Shown: positions 28,167-37,810, counted from the first letter of the stretch. The stretch is 40,965 nucleotides of DNA from a virus (IMGVR_UViG_3300022205_000003:1-40965); one strand, 5' to 3'. Translations and numbers: made by a program. Notes: a model not told the origin generated them from the sequence alone.

Positions 28167-28587
28167 AACTTCTCCTGCGGGGGGTACAGAAATTGGGTTA
28201 GAGCAAGGACAGGCTAATTCGTTTTTAGCCAATCCCAAGTACTTTACTGAGTCTAAATATAGTGCTGTTACCGTCCGTTATCGGTTCTTAGAGGTGATTC
28301 AGGGCGGGTGGGTAGGTGAGTCCTCTGGACGGTTTATTGGGCTCTCAGGGGCTTACAGGAGCCCTCAAAAGACGTTCTTTGATGGGACTTTCGGGGTGGT
28401 CAGACTGTTAAACTATCAAGGCCGTCAATTAGATGGAAATAAACAATTTAACTTCTCTCTGGGAATTGGGAGGAAGTTTGGTGATTTAAGTGTAATGGTT
28501 AAATTCCGTCATTTTAGTAATGGCAATTCCAAAGGGACTAATTGGGGTCAGGACTTTATTTTACTTAATGGAATAATAAAATTTTAA
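28072..28587 (+). CDS. PagL-like lipid A deacylase (outer membrane)
   Basis: About 171 residues with an N-terminal hydrophobic signal (SGFLLSIFFSITSPAGG) and a beta-barrel body (SAVTVRYRFLEVIQGGW; FIGLSGAY; FNFSLGIGRKFG). The C-terminal motif FRHFSNGNSKGTNWGQDF matches PagL: His147 and Ser149, with Asp161 at the place of the catalytic Glu (12 residues after Ser), ending in Phe as outer-membrane barrels do. It would remove a 3-O acyl chain from lipid A. The start is uncertain: ATG 28072 has GAGGG upstream; a TTG at 28132 is possible. The 5' end is antisense to the lysis membrane gene. Confidence 0.75.
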   Translation: MTINIVSICPIWISFLRCHLLSGFLLSIFFSITSPAGGTEIGLEQGQANSFLANPKYFTESKYSAVTVRYRFLEVIQGGWVGESSGRFIGLSGAYRSPQKTFFDGTFGVVRLLNYQGRQLDGNKQFNFSLGIGRKFGDLSVMVKFRHFSNGNSKGTNWGQDFILLNGIIKF

Positions 28588-29783
28588 GCGATAATCTCCA
28601 TTGCAAAATATGTTTTATGACCAATCCCGCTATTCACGACGTTTAAAGCGCCGCCACTGTTTTGAAATACAGCCAAAGTGAAATAATCATTAGCGGCAAC
28701 AGTAATAGGGGGCGTTGATATATTATGAGAAACCCCGCCGCTGCTTGTTGCCTCTTCGCGGACTTCCGCTAAACCAACAACCCCTGTTGGTGTTGTCGTT
28801 TCATCGTTTTTCGACATTCTAACTTCACGATACCCAGTAGCATTAGCTGCCCATAACACTTGTGCGTGTAATTTTATCTTTGTTACACCAGAAGGAACCG
28901 TTAATCTTTGGTTGTTGGTAACTGTATCATGGATACTGTCCGTATCTTCGTCTTCAGTATCAAAAGCCAGATGAACATATGTTGAAGTAGCGATTGATTG
29001 GTTTGCACTATGATATACCAATGCGCCCTTTGAAGTAGGGCCAACAGAATCATTTTGATAATTAGTACAAAGCCAATTACCACTTCCAAGACTGATAAAT
29101 TCCGCTACGTCTCCAGCTTGGGTGACAATATCTACATTCCCGGGAAGGATAAGAGATGTTGCATTATAGGTAAGCGTAAGAGATCCATCGAACTGAACAG
29201 TTCTTTTTGTCCCGGCTTTTACCGTTCCAAGACCTGTAATCGTAGTCGTGCCAGTGATATCTACGAAGTTCCCCGTTGCTGCGCCGATATCTGTCGTGGT
29301 TGCAGAGGCAATGTCTGCGCCTTTCGCCTCATCAATAGAGCCTGATAATATATCTATCCCGGTAGCATTTAAGCCGGACACGGTAATAGATGGATTATTC
29401 CCTGTGGCGGCATTGGCGATAGTTAAATCATTAACCGCACTAGCAGTGGTCGTGAATTGAAGGATTTCATTCTTATTGGCGTCAAGAATCCCAGTTGAAT
29501 TCAATGAAAGGATATCTGCTCCACCAATACGGAAGTCTATTCGATCATCCGTATCTGCGGTTATCGTAGTATCTCCGTCAGTATCAAGGATTAACTGGTT
29601 TCCGTCGAAGTCAATATCACCCGTTATTATCGTTTGTCCGTCTTTTGAGATAGACTGAGTGAGGGCGTCTACAATGTCCTGCATGGTAGTGTTGAAGTCT
29701 GCTGACTCGATTAGAGTTCCTGAGACCGCTGGTGCTACCGAAGTAGCTGTGAGGGACATCGTCCCGCTCCCGTTTCTCGGCAT
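28584..29783 (-). CDS. Tail fibre protein
   Basis: 399 residues. N-terminal LIESADFNTTMQDIVDALTQ with Ser-Lys-Asp-Gly-Gln is a common virion-attachment start of phage fibres. The middle has repeated beta segments (GDIDFDGNQLILDTDGDTTI; TTDIGAATGNFVDITGTTTI), and the C-terminal 130 residues form a separate beta-sandwich-like tip (VPSGVTKIKLHAQVLWAANA; YFTLAVFQNSGGALNV). It would carry receptor specificity. Its stop overlaps the stop of the convergent PagL-like gene. Confidence 0.8.
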   Translation of the reverse strand: MPRNGSGTMSLTATSVAPAVSGTLIESADFNTTMQDIVDALTQSISKDGQTIITGDIDFDGNQLILDTDGDTTITADTDDRIDFRIGGADILSLNSTGILDANKNEILQFTTTASAVNDLTIANAATGNNPSITVSGLNATGIDILSGSIDEAKGADIASATTTDIGAATGNFVDITGTTTITGLGTVKAGTKRTVQFDGSLTLTYNATSLILPGNVDIVTQAGDVAEFISLGSGNWLCTNYQNDSVGPTSKGALVYHSANQSIATSTYVHLAFDTEDEDTDSIHDTVTNNQRLTVPSGVTKIKLHAQVLWAANATGYREVRMSKNDETTTPTGVVGLAEVREEATSSGGVSHNISTPPITVAANDYFTLAVFQNSGGALNVVNSGIGHKTYFAMEIIA

Positions 29784-31504
29784 TACTGTACCTCTCTTGC
29801 TGCTGGCTGTGCTGATGCGGCTGCGCTGGCCTCTCTTAATAGTTCAAGAGCGACTCGACCCTTTTCATTGGTCGCGGGAAGCTTGAGGGCTGCTTCTAAT
29901 TTCTTTGGATCTTCCATCATTTCGCTTACCATTTCCTTAATTTTTGGAGTGACGTCTCGATTTAGTAATTTAAGCCCTGCGTTGGCAATTACGATAGGTC
30001 TTGAGAGAATGTGTGGTAAAGAGAAAGACATTTCCTGAGTTAATTCGTCCATTACTGACTTCACGCCACCGGCTATGTCTTTGTATTTAGCTTGCTCTGC
30101 GAGTTCTCTTGCTACCCGATCTACGGCAGACACTTCTTCAGGCTTAAGAACTTCCTCTAGCTTCTTGTACCTTGGGAATCCTGTGGCCCTTTTTAATGTT
30201 CTAGGGGCTTCTTGTCTTGCAGCAGCAAACACACCAGGGCGTTCTTTTTCTAAGGGACTCATTAACGCTTTAGCAAGTTCTTTGCCTGTTTCCATCCGAT
30301 TGATTGGCGAAGACATTTTCTGATACGCACCCTGAGCGGCGGAATACATCTTTACGGCTTCTCCAATTTGTTTATCTAAAAGACCTTTGACTTCATCCAA
30401 AACTTGGACGTTATAAACTTTCTTACCATCGGTTGTCTTGCCCATCATTTTACTAATGGCTTTAGATAAAGATGAAAGCTCTTTAGGTTTGACACCTTTA
30501 GCGATGTCTCGCTTAATACGGTTCAATGGAGCGGTGATGTCTATTTCGCGAGGGCTCCCTGCAATCAATTCATCTATCTTGCTTACTACAGGTCGAATGT
30601 CCACATCACTGGTAGACTCCTTAACCATTTTATACATAGGCTGAGTAATCTCCTTTCTTGTAGAAAGGGCTTTTGTCATGTCCTCATCCGTTCCAGCGAT
30701 AGCATTGATAAGCTTCTCGCGAGTAGCTTGCTGACGGTTAAATATTCCTCTAAGTCTTCCGCCTGACAAAGGCTCTTTGGAAAGCTCTTTTTCAAGATTG
30801 ACAAACTGACGACCCAGCTCCTCTGGGCCTGCCTCACGAGCTAAAACCTGTCCCGCAGTCCCTTTTCCCCCGCGCGCTAAAGTTTGTGCAATCTGCTCTC
30901 TTTCTGGGCCAGCAACTTTTCTTACGACGTCCCCAGCAACACCTCTCATTCCTTTCTCAGAGAGTGGCGAGACAATCTCTCTGGCCCACTTCCCTGCTGC
31001 CTTGCCTGCCATTCCAGCGGCGGGGAGAACAGGGCCAAGAGCGGCCCCTACGCCTGCCTGACCGGCCTTCTGCTTCCAGAAGTCACCTTCTTCAGTAATA
31101 GGTATGGTTGTCCCGTACAACGCACCTGTACCTGCTGCTGTGCCCAGTTTTCCTAAAGCGGTGGCAGGAGCAGCCATTCTCGCCGCACCAACACCTGGAA
31201 CTACCGCTCCAGCAACACCGCCAGCGAGACGAGCCCAGTCAAACCCTGGATCTCTACCGGCTTGGTATTTTTGCTCTTGTTGACGCAAAAGTTCAGAAAA
31301 CCCTTCTTCTGGGATTTCCTCTAAAAGCCCTGTTTTTTCAGCAATCCAGTTATTAAAGGCATCAACATCTTTACGGACTTTCTCAGGAACAGCTTCGTAG
31401 AGCATCTGAGAAAGAGCGTCTACAGGATCTCTAAGACCTTTAATAAATCCAGAGAATTGTTCTTTTGTCTCTGATTGATCAAATTGATCGAAAGCATTAC
31501 TCAT
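29783..31504 (-). CDS. Internal virion / DNA-ejection protein
   Basis: 573 residues. Amphipathic N-terminus, then a Gly/Ala-rich hydrophobic region at about 95-175 (LAGGVAGAVVPGVGAARMAA; AGVGAALGPVLPAAGMAG), then a long Lys/Glu-rich helical part. This is the style of podovirus ejection proteins, which leave the head and line the envelope during DNA entry. Overlaps both neighbours by 1-8 bases. No transglycosylase motif visible. Confidence 0.7.
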   Translation of the reverse strand: MSNAFDQFDQSETKEQFSGFIKGLRDPVDALSQMLYEAVPEKVRKDVDAFNNWIAEKTGLLEEIPEEGFSELLRQQEQKYQAGRDPGFDWARLAGGVAGAVVPGVGAARMAAPATALGKLGTAAGTGALYGTTIPITEEGDFWKQKAGQAGVGAALGPVLPAAGMAGKAAGKWAREIVSPLSEKGMRGVAGDVVRKVAGPEREQIAQTLARGGKGTAGQVLAREAGPEELGRQFVNLEKELSKEPLSGGRLRGIFNRQQATREKLINAIAGTDEDMTKALSTRKEITQPMYKMVKESTSDVDIRPVVSKIDELIAGSPREIDITAPLNRIKRDIAKGVKPKELSSLSKAISKMMGKTTDGKKVYNVQVLDEVKGLLDKQIGEAVKMYSAAQGAYQKMSSPINRMETGKELAKALMSPLEKERPGVFAAARQEAPRTLKRATGFPRYKKLEEVLKPEEVSAVDRVARELAEQAKYKDIAGGVKSVMDELTQEMSFSLPHILSRPIVIANAGLKLLNRDVTPKIKEMVSEMMEDPKKLEAALKLPATNEKGRVALELLREASAAASAQPAAREVQ

Positions 31505-32624
31505 CAGGTAAATACCCGTACTTTTCTTTAAATTGAGATCTTATTTCTGGCGTGTTGTTTTGCATTAAAAAATCTACGGCTTGAGGCGGAGCAACCTTTT
31601 TAGCGGCCTCTTTAGGTGTTGCTTTTTCTTTAGCGTTTAAATGCTCATATTTGCGCCATATTTTTTCCATTGACTCTAATGCGGCCAACCTTTCCTCTTT
31701 AGGAACGCTCCTATCTCCGACTTTAGCAGCCATTTGCTCATACATCAGCCGATCAAAATCAGATTGTGGGCCTTCCATGCGTGGCATCTTAGCCGTCAAG
31801 GCTCCGCCTATTGCTTCCAGTTGAGCAGCCTGTTTAGCACTTTCAGTTGACACACCTACCTGCCTTGCCGCCCAGTCTACGGCTTTCCCAATACCGCTTT
31901 CAGTAGGCTCACCAGTTTTAAGAATCTTTTTAGCCTCATCAATAGTTTCGCCAATTCCAGTCATGCCAAAGGAGCGTTTTGCTTCAAATTCAGCAGTCTT
32001 TTTAGCTCCTGAAACCGCTGCTTGAGTTTTTGGATCGTATTTCGGCGATAGCATTCCTTGAGACTCGTCTAGCTGCCATTTTCCTTTTCTGTGATCAAAC
32101 ACCATAGGAACAGTTTTCCCATCAATCACTACGTCTTTTGGCGTAAAGTAACCGCCTCTATCGCCTTTTTGTGATAATCCTATATATTTAGCCATCTCTG
32201 CTGTTTCAGGACTTGAGGCAGCTTGCAACATCGCTTTTTGAGGATCTCCCGGTACGGCAGGGACAGCCTCTTGCATTACCCGCTGACCTTCTGGGAACTC
32301 GGGTGGCCCCATTAAGGGTTCTGTAACAGCAGGGGCTCCGGGCGTCCCCATCGCTGTCTTCATAACTGCCTCGCTAAGCCGCTTTCTCTTCTCTTCCTGT
32401 TTGTCGATAGCGTCCTGGATTTTCTTCTCGCTCTCTTTCATTCCTTGTCTTGCAAGCAAGGCTTGGCCAATACTTGTAAGCCCCTGAAGGGGAGAATAAG
32501 GGACAGCCTGGGAGTATTGGCCTCCAGTGTATTGGGTTCCTTGAGGGGTTACTGCTTGCTGCATGAGGGCTTCCTGAAGCCTTCTGCGGCGCATTTCCTG
32601 ATTATAAATACTTTCTGCTTCCAT
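31497..32624 (-). CDS. Virion DNA-ejection-type protein
   Basis: 375 residues. Gln-rich N-terminus (MRRRRLQEALMQQAVTPQGT), Pro/Ala-rich middle (PGAPAVTEPLMGPPEFPEGQ) and a C-terminal helical part ending EKYGYLPDE. Low-complexity, soluble and helical like T7/P22 ejection proteins. The ATG at 32624 shares a base with the previous stop (TGATG). Confidence 0.65.
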   Translation of the reverse strand: MEAESIYNQEMRRRRLQEALMQQAVTPQGTQYTGGQYSQAVPYSPLQGLTSIGQALLARQGMKESEKKIQDAIDKQEEKRKRLSEAVMKTAMGTPGAPAVTEPLMGPPEFPEGQRVMQEAVPAVPGDPQKAMLQAASSPETAEMAKYIGLSQKGDRGGYFTPKDVVIDGKTVPMVFDHRKGKWQLDESQGMLSPKYDPKTQAAVSGAKKTAEFEAKRSFGMTGIGETIDEAKKILKTGEPTESGIGKAVDWAARQVGVSTESAKQAAQLEAIGGALTAKMPRMEGPQSDFDRLMYEQMAAKVGDRSVPKEERLAALESMEKIWRKYEHLNAKEKATPKEAAKKVAPPQAVDFLMQNNTPEIRSQFKEKYGYLPDE

Positions 32625-33646
32625 CACAGCATCCCGTAATTAACTGCGTAATACCCGTTAGGCATGGTAATGACGGCTTCTGGTCTAACTTCTAAGACCT
32701 CCTGAGCCATATGACCTACAGACCAATCCTCGCTCCATAGGTATTTAAAGAGGTAAATAGGAAGGCCAATGGCAGACTCACCTATTTTAATAATGTTTTT
32801 CTTAAGCCTTTGGTCAGAGAGCATGGGAATTGCTGCCGCACCAAGCGAAAATAACCCCTGCATCATTGCGTTCTTTTGGGCTTGCTGGGCGTTATAGCCG
32901 CTCATATCCCATTGGCCTTGCTGTTGGGCTGCACCCATGTAGTCAGCGCCAGGAATGGCTTGTTGGTTATAGAATTGATTAAAGGAGGGACTCTGAGGAG
33001 AAAACATACCTAAAGCGCCTAACTGCTGTCCTCTTCCTGCGAGTTCGGCACCATATTCCGTTCCTGCCTGTTGAGTAGCTGATATTTCGGCCTGTTGACG
33101 GGCGTCCGTTTCTCTTCGATCTAGCTGCTCCATTTCACGATTATAGGCTTCTGAACCTACCGGAATGCCTTGAGCAACTAATTGAGACCTTTTTGACTCC
33201 CTCGCTCTGCCGATATCCGTTCCAACCCTCCCCATCATAGCTTCCATAACTCGCTCTCGGTTAGCGCCAAATTCAGGAGCAGCCTGGCCTAGCATGGATG
33301 CCTTTCCGGCTTGGGTTATGTCGAATAGCTGCTGTTGTCCGGGAGAAAAAGAGACATTTTGAGACCACTGCCCGTCTGGGCCTTGCTGCCAAACGCTCGA
33401 CCCAAAAGGATTGTACTGAGAGGCTCTGTTAGCCGAGGTTGCGGCTTCCGCGCCTGCCAAGTTGCCTGCTGCCGTGGCCTCTGCTGCGCCCGTAAAGTCC
33501 GGCGCGGGGGGAGGGCTTCCACCACCAAAAAGACTTGAAAGGGGATTAAGCCCCACCCCTTCTAAGCCGCCAAGTACTGAGCCAACCCCTCCGCCTAAGA
33601 ATTGCCCCGCCGCTGAGCCTGTGAGTGGATTATCAAACATTCCCAT
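32624..33646 (-). CDS. Virion protein with intramolecular chaperone (peptidase S74-like) end
   Basis: 340 residues. Gly/Ser-rich N-terminus (SVLGGLEGVGLNPLSSLFGG), Gln/Ala-rich middle, and a C-terminal domain starting SDQRLKKNIIKIG with GHMAQEVLEVRPEAV and YAVNYGML: the S74/endosialidase-type chaperone seen at the end of phage spikes and also of ejection-type proteins. The full domain is usually longer; here about 65 residues remain, so self-cleavage is uncertain. Confidence 0.75.
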   Translation of the reverse strand: MGMFDNPLTGSAAGQFLGGGVGSVLGGLEGVGLNPLSSLFGGGSPPPAPDFTGAAEATAAGNLAGAEAATSANRASQYNPFGSSVWQQGPDGQWSQNVSFSPGQQQLFDITQAGKASMLGQAAPEFGANRERVMEAMMGRVGTDIGRARESKRSQLVAQGIPVGSEAYNREMEQLDRRETDARQQAEISATQQAGTEYGAELAGRGQQLGALGMFSPQSPSFNQFYNQQAIPGADYMGAAQQQGQWDMSGYNAQQAQKNAMMQGLFSLGAAAIPMLSDQRLKKNIIKIGESAIGLPIYLFKYLWSEDWSVGHMAQEVLEVRPEAVITMPNGYYAVNYGML

Positions 33647-35199
33647 TATAAAACTCCGCCTTGTTCATATACATAATCATTTGCTACCCATCTGACCTTT
33701 AGGTCAGCCGTGTTAATTTTTAAGCCACCTGAGACTGAGTACCCTACATTGTCCTTTGGTGAAGCCCATTGACGAACCACCTCAAGCCCTGCTGCCCAAT
33801 AGGTTTCATCCCAGTTAGCCGCGCCCCATGTTGCCCCAGAGAAAACAGAGTAAGATGATGTCCCAGTTATCGGGTTGTCGGAAAAGTCGATATCAAACCC
33901 TGTCAGAAACGAAATACCACCATTTACTCTTAAAAGTGGCCTGTATAAAGTAAACCGTTTTTGCTGTGAGGTATTACCAAAGTAATTAAACGCCGTTTTC
34001 CCAATAGCAATTATCTCATCGCCATTATCGTTCGTTCCTGTCCATGCTTTCTGGACTACTGTTGAAGCACCAAAATAAAGCTCTCCGTTAAATTCAGCAA
34101 AACACTCCCCGTCCCATGAATCGAATTTGCACCATGCGCCAGTGATGGTGTTCATCACAAACTGAAAATGTTCTCCACCCTCAATATGTGGAATATTGAA
34201 GATAAGAGCGGTTTTTAAAGGAAGGTAGGTTATATCCCACCCGAATTTTGAGGAATATGATTGCGCCTCATCGTTGAATGCGTTGTTGATTTTGTCAGTA
34301 AGGGCAGATCGAGAATCCTGGGATTGAAGGGCGATAGATAGCGGGTAAATCCCTGCTTCGGTGACAACGATAAGATCGCCTTCATACTTAATATAAGACC
34401 GCCTGCCTATCGGCTTTGCTATTCGATAAACTCCCGCTATAACCCAGTTCGCCGCTACTGATGGGTCCGTTCCTCGGTAGACAAGAACCTCTCCTTCGGA
34501 GGTCATAAAAACCGCCGCATCGTCAGGACCGTCCCCAGAATCAAAAGACCATGTAGCCATCCACATTAAGTAACCGCCTCTAGTGCAAAAAGAGGATAGG
34601 TCGAATTCAGTTAAAGCACCACCTGCGGCACCTGCGGAAAGATACCAGAATGAAAGAGAGGCTTTTTCAATAAAGAAAAGTCGGCCTTTGTATTCATTTA
34701 CATGGATGATCGAAGTCGTTGTCAAACCTGTTAATGCGGGGCTTGATACGCCTGTTATCGAGGTCCACGTACTGCCATTATAATAAAGTGGAGAGTCAAC
34801 GCCATTAACAAGTATAAGCCAATTATTCGTACCATCGCCGAAATTAAGATGTTGACACTTTCCGTCAGTAATTGTGACACTTTGGGCACTAGCTGCTCCT
34901 GAACTTGATACGTCGTATACATCGGTATCTGACGCAGCAAACAATTTGTTTGTGCCGGACATTTGGTTATAAACCGCCAAAGTCTCAACCGTTCCCGTGA
35001 TCGTGGTCGCGTGTGCGGCAAACCCGCCCCTTAATTCGCATTCTGTAGTACGAGGAAAGAAGTTAACTAATTCTCTTGCATCAGTCGGTGCCATTTCCGC
35101 AAGGGCGTCTCTTGCATTCCATCCTCCCGTAGGCGCTTGAATGCTGAAAACGGTAGATTTTTGCCCTCGGTCTGTTTTTACCCTTCTAGGTATTCTCAT
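33646..35199 (-). CDS. Tail stabilisation / nozzle protein (P22 gp10-like)
   Basis: 517 residues. QAPTGGWNARDALAEMAPTD, then ARELVNFFPRTTECELRGGF, is the typical start of podovirus gp10-like proteins that plug and extend the short tail. The rest is a beta-propeller-like repeat of Trp/Tyr strands (SGTNKLFAASDTDVYDV; GEVLVYRGTDPSVAANW; IMVTEAG-type strands). Start at 35199 in an ATGA overlap with the adaptor gene; an earlier TTG is less likely. Confidence 0.8.
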   Translation of the reverse strand: MRIPRRVKTDRGQKSTVFSIQAPTGGWNARDALAEMAPTDARELVNFFPRTTECELRGGFAAHATTITGTVETLAVYNQMSGTNKLFAASDTDVYDVSSSGAASAQSVTITDGKCQHLNFGDGTNNWLILVNGVDSPLYYNGSTWTSITGVSSPALTGLTTTSIIHVNEYKGRLFFIEKASLSFWYLSAGAAGGALTEFDLSSFCTRGGYLMWMATWSFDSGDGPDDAAVFMTSEGEVLVYRGTDPSVAANWVIAGVYRIAKPIGRRSYIKYEGDLIVVTEAGIYPLSIALQSQDSRSALTDKINNAFNDEAQSYSSKFGWDITYLPLKTALIFNIPHIEGGEHFQFVMNTITGAWCKFDSWDGECFAEFNGELYFGASTVVQKAWTGTNDNGDEIIAIGKTAFNYFGNTSQQKRFTLYRPLLRVNGGISFLTGFDIDFSDNPITGTSSYSVFSGATWGAANWDETYWAAGLEVVRQWASPKDNVGYSVSGGLKINTADLKVRWVANDYVYEQGGVL

Positions 35200-35966
35200 A
35201 GACTCCAAGATCCCTGAGAAACCACTATTCCGGGAATAGATTCTTTTTCCATCGTATCGGCTCGAAGCGTTCTTTTTATCCCCTGTCTTCCGAGTTCGTT
35301 TTGAATCATCTTTTCGTAGGTTACAAAATCCTCAGCATAATCGAAGCCTTTTTCTTTCTTCCACCTCCATCTTAAACCCATCAAAACAATAGGCTCAGGG
35401 AAAAGAATTTCGTCCGTATCAGCGTTGAAATATTGATAGGTGATGGTTCCGGCTGAGTTTATGATCCAATTCCATGAGACGTATTCAAAAGCCCACGTAT
35501 TACCCGCCGGAGGGGTTGGAGTGACATATAATTTTCTTTCCCTGACTCGCACACGATAACGAGGAGACGTAGAGGCAAACCCTTTTTCTGCTTGCCACCC
35601 AGGCCCATCAATGACTTGGACGGGAAGGTTTTCTGTTCTATCCCAAAAGGTGTTGTGTTTTATATATCTAAACTTGGCGTTTCTTGTCGGTTTCTGTGCG
35701 GTAGCAACAGTCTCAATATACCCCTGACTTTCCGTAGCTACGGTGGTATGAATAGCCTCAAAGGTAAGTGCTTGCCAATCCCCTCTCCCTGACAGGTCGC
35801 TTCCTTCTTCTTCTAAAAGAGCGAGGATCTGAAGGACTTGTTCGTCGGTAGACCCTAAAACAGATGTTGGGACCGTTCCAATGTTTGTCCTTCGATAGAA
35901 CTTTTGAATAATGCTTAAAAGGGATAATGCTGAGGACGAAGCTGCTGGATTAACTACTACTGCCAT
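35196..35966 (-). CDS. Head-tail adaptor (P22 gp4 / T7 gp11-type)
   Basis: 256 residues. LLSIIQKFYRRTNIGTVPTS, LALLEEEGSDLSGRGDWQAL and FEYVSWNWI fit the helical adaptor that binds beneath the portal and anchors the tail. FPEPIVLMGLRWRWKKEKGF followed by YAEDFVTYEKMIQNEL is characteristic of this family in environmental podoviruses. It lies just upstream of the gp10-like gene, the usual order. Confidence 0.75.
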   Translation of the reverse strand: MAVVVNPAASSSALSLLSIIQKFYRRTNIGTVPTSVLGSTDEQVLQILALLEEEGSDLSGRGDWQALTFEAIHTTVATESQGYIETVATAQKPTRNAKFRYIKHNTFWDRTENLPVQVIDGPGWQAEKGFASTSPRYRVRVRERKLYVTPTPPAGNTWAFEYVSWNWIINSAGTITYQYFNADTDEILFPEPIVLMGLRWRWKKEKGFDYAEDFVTYEKMIQNELGRQGIKRTLRADTMEKESIPGIVVSQGSWSL

Positions 35967-36093
35967 TTTCCAATTCCTTTATCTTATCTTGCGCTTCTTT
36001 AAGTTCTTTCTGAAGGTCTTCTATTTGCTGAAGGTTTTTCAAATGTTGAAGATATAATTTACCAAGAGCTTCTTCTACTTTTTGATCTATCAT
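35950..36093 (-). CDS. Small coiled-coil protein
   Basis: 47 residues (MIDQKVEEALGKLYLQHLKN...), one continuous coiled coil. Starts in an ATGA overlap with the fibre-like gene and overlaps the adaptor gene start by 17 bases. Could be a fibre-assembly helper; size makes any function a guess. Confidence 0.6.
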   Translation of the reverse strand: MIDQKVEEALGKLYLQHLKNLQQIEDLQKELKEAQDKIKELENGSSS

Positions 36094-36944
36094 GCAATAG
36101 TCCCTACAGGAATATATCTCGTTAAAGCTCCCGGCAAAGTGACTTTAATAAAATGGGTGGTTGTTAAAGTTTTTGCTCCTATTGCCTCTATGGCATTACC
36201 AGTACCGATAGTGGTATTGAATTCTATCATTTCCTCTGAGATATCGGCCTGATCGAGATATAGAACAGGTATTGCGGCGGTTGTAGAGCTTTGATCTATA
36301 TGTGTTTTAGCCGCAATAGATGAAGCAATACCTATTCCTATGTTTTGAGAGGAGTCTACTGTTAGGGCTGTGGTGCTGTTGGTTGATAAAGTTACTGATC
36401 CAGCATCAAGCGCACTTATCTCTAACTCACCAGTTCCTCTATGCAGGAGCTGCGTATTTGTATTTGCGCCGCCCGCCCTTCTTAATGACCATGCGTAGTT
36501 TGTATAGCTCGCGTCAGTTATAGCGTCTATTCCAGCAAATCCGTCTCCAGTTCTTCCTGTGCCTATCTCTATGCTTGCTGCTTCAGTCGAAAGCCCTTTA
36601 CCTACTTGTAATTGATTAGCAGAAACATCTAAGAATAAAGCAGGAGAGGCAGAGGGGCCGATCTTAATATCGGTTGTTGATCCACCACGGATAGGGTCAA
36701 ATAAGGTCACTTCATAACTTTCTGTATCCCCACCATAAGCAATAGAGATGTCATATTGGCCATCTGCTGCCCAGAATTCAAACTCACCATCGTCCGTGGT
36801 TGCTATGGGTTGAGTAATGACCGTAGAACCGTTGTCAGAGTAGATCGTGGCCTCGACTGCCGTCCCTCCATCGTAAACGTAAACAGAAGCTCCAGCGACA
36901 ACTTCCCCACCTCTGGTTAAAAGGGTGTTTTTATGCGACTGCAT
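36090..36944 (-). CDS. Fibre-like virion protein
   Basis: 284 residues. KNTLLTRGGEVVAGASVYVY then EATIYSDNGSTVITQPIATT is the N-terminal beta-sandwich (about 5-80) found at the start of many phage fibres and baseplate-type proteins. It is followed by FLDVSANQLQVGKGLSTEAA repeats and a C-terminal segment ending VTLPGALTRYIPV. A second fibre, separate from the one at 28584, and oddly placed before the adaptor gene. Confidence 0.7.
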   Translation of the reverse strand: MQSHKNTLLTRGGEVVAGASVYVYDGGTAVEATIYSDNGSTVITQPIATTDDGEFEFWAADGQYDISIAYGGDTESYEVTLFDPIRGGSTTDIKIGPSASPALFLDVSANQLQVGKGLSTEAASIEIGTGRTGDGFAGIDAITDASYTNYAWSLRRAGGANTNTQLLHRGTGELEISALDAGSVTLSTNSTTALTVDSSQNIGIGIASSIAAKTHIDQSSTTAAIPVLYLDQADISEEMIEFNTTIGTGNAIEAIGAKTLTTTHFIKVTLPGALTRYIPVGTIA

Positions 36945-37776
36945 CTTCTAATTTCCTACGAATGGTGGCTTCTTTCATTAGGTGGTGGGGCTTTTTACCG
37001 AATTTCTCGATATATTGTTCTTCGAGAGACTTTTCCTGCAAGACGACTGTTTTTTCTTCCTTGAAAGAAAATTTCGTTTCCTTAGGAGAAGATTCTGGGA
37101 TTTCCTCTTTATCCCATTCAATCTTTAAATCCTCTCCGGTAATTTCATCATTGTTAATAGTGACTTCCGTGAGCGGCTGAGACTGCATGGAGCCTAGCCT
37201 TTGAGTCAATATTTCCAATTTGTCGGTAAGGTTGGAGATTGTGGCGTTCTGCTGGGCGATAGTCTTTTTAAGTGAGGCGTTCTCCATCACTAATGGCCCG
37301 GTGTCTTTTGTAGCCTGCACGTATGCCTTGGCTTTGTTTTTAAGCTCCAGCCCGCCCATTCCTAGCCTGCGTAAGCCTTGATCGTTCACAAGAGCCAGGT
37401 CTTCAATGGTTAGAATATTCGCCGCCAGGAGGGTTTTACATTGCGCCTGAGAGATGGCTGACCAATTCTTGACCGAAGTACCGTTTAACGGCATTTCTTC
37501 TCCCTGCTTCCATTTTTTATATCCTTCTTGCCAGAGATCGAGCCATTGCTGAGGAGTCCTGCCATTTCTGACATTCACCTGAACCTGACTAAACCACTTT
37601 TCAACTTTCTGTTCGTAGCAATCCTTGGAATAAGGTGGGGTCACTAAAACCCAGTCAACGTCTTTGTAAATAATTTGTCCGGCTTCCCTTGAAGCTGCTT
37701 TGTCTTCAATAGCCCGTTTTTCAAACCTGACTAAAGGGGGTCGCTCTTCTCGATCTAGTACATCACCTACTGCCAT
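36931..37776 (-). CDS. Virion-region protein with helix-hairpin-helix-like centre
   Basis: 281 residues. The N-terminal part (YKDVDWVLVTPPYSKDCYEQ; WLDLWQEGYKKWKQGEEMPL) is aromatic. LLAANILTIEDLALVNDQGL followed by LGMGGLELKNKAKAY (about 117-150) resembles a helix-hairpin-helix DNA-binding element. A coiled coil and an acidic tail follow. Similar proteins lie next to coat genes in environmental podoviruses; role unknown. AGGAGGATTT precedes the ATG, just after the terminator. Confidence 0.6.
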   Translation of the reverse strand: MAVGDVLDREERPPLVRFEKRAIEDKAASREAGQIIYKDVDWVLVTPPYSKDCYEQKVEKWFSQVQVNVRNGRTPQQWLDLWQEGYKKWKQGEEMPLNGTSVKNWSAISQAQCKTLLAANILTIEDLALVNDQGLRRLGMGGLELKNKAKAYVQATKDTGPLVMENASLKKTIAQQNATISNLTDKLEILTQRLGSMQSQPLTEVTINNDEITGEDLKIEWDKEEIPESSPKETKFSFKEEKTVVLQEKSLEEQYIEKFGKKPHHLMKEATIRRKLEDAVA

Positions 37777-37783
37777 AAATCCT

Positions 37784-37810
37784 CCTAAAAAGAAGGGGGC
37801 CGAAGCCCCC
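37784..37810 (-). terminator. Intrinsic terminator after the head genes
   Basis: On the minus strand, GGGGGC-TTCG-GCCCCC (37810-37795) is followed by TTCTTTTT. A 6-bp GC stem with a stable UUCG loop and a T-rich tail, between the decoration-like gene and the next. It would lower tail-gene transcription relative to coat. Confidence 0.9.
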
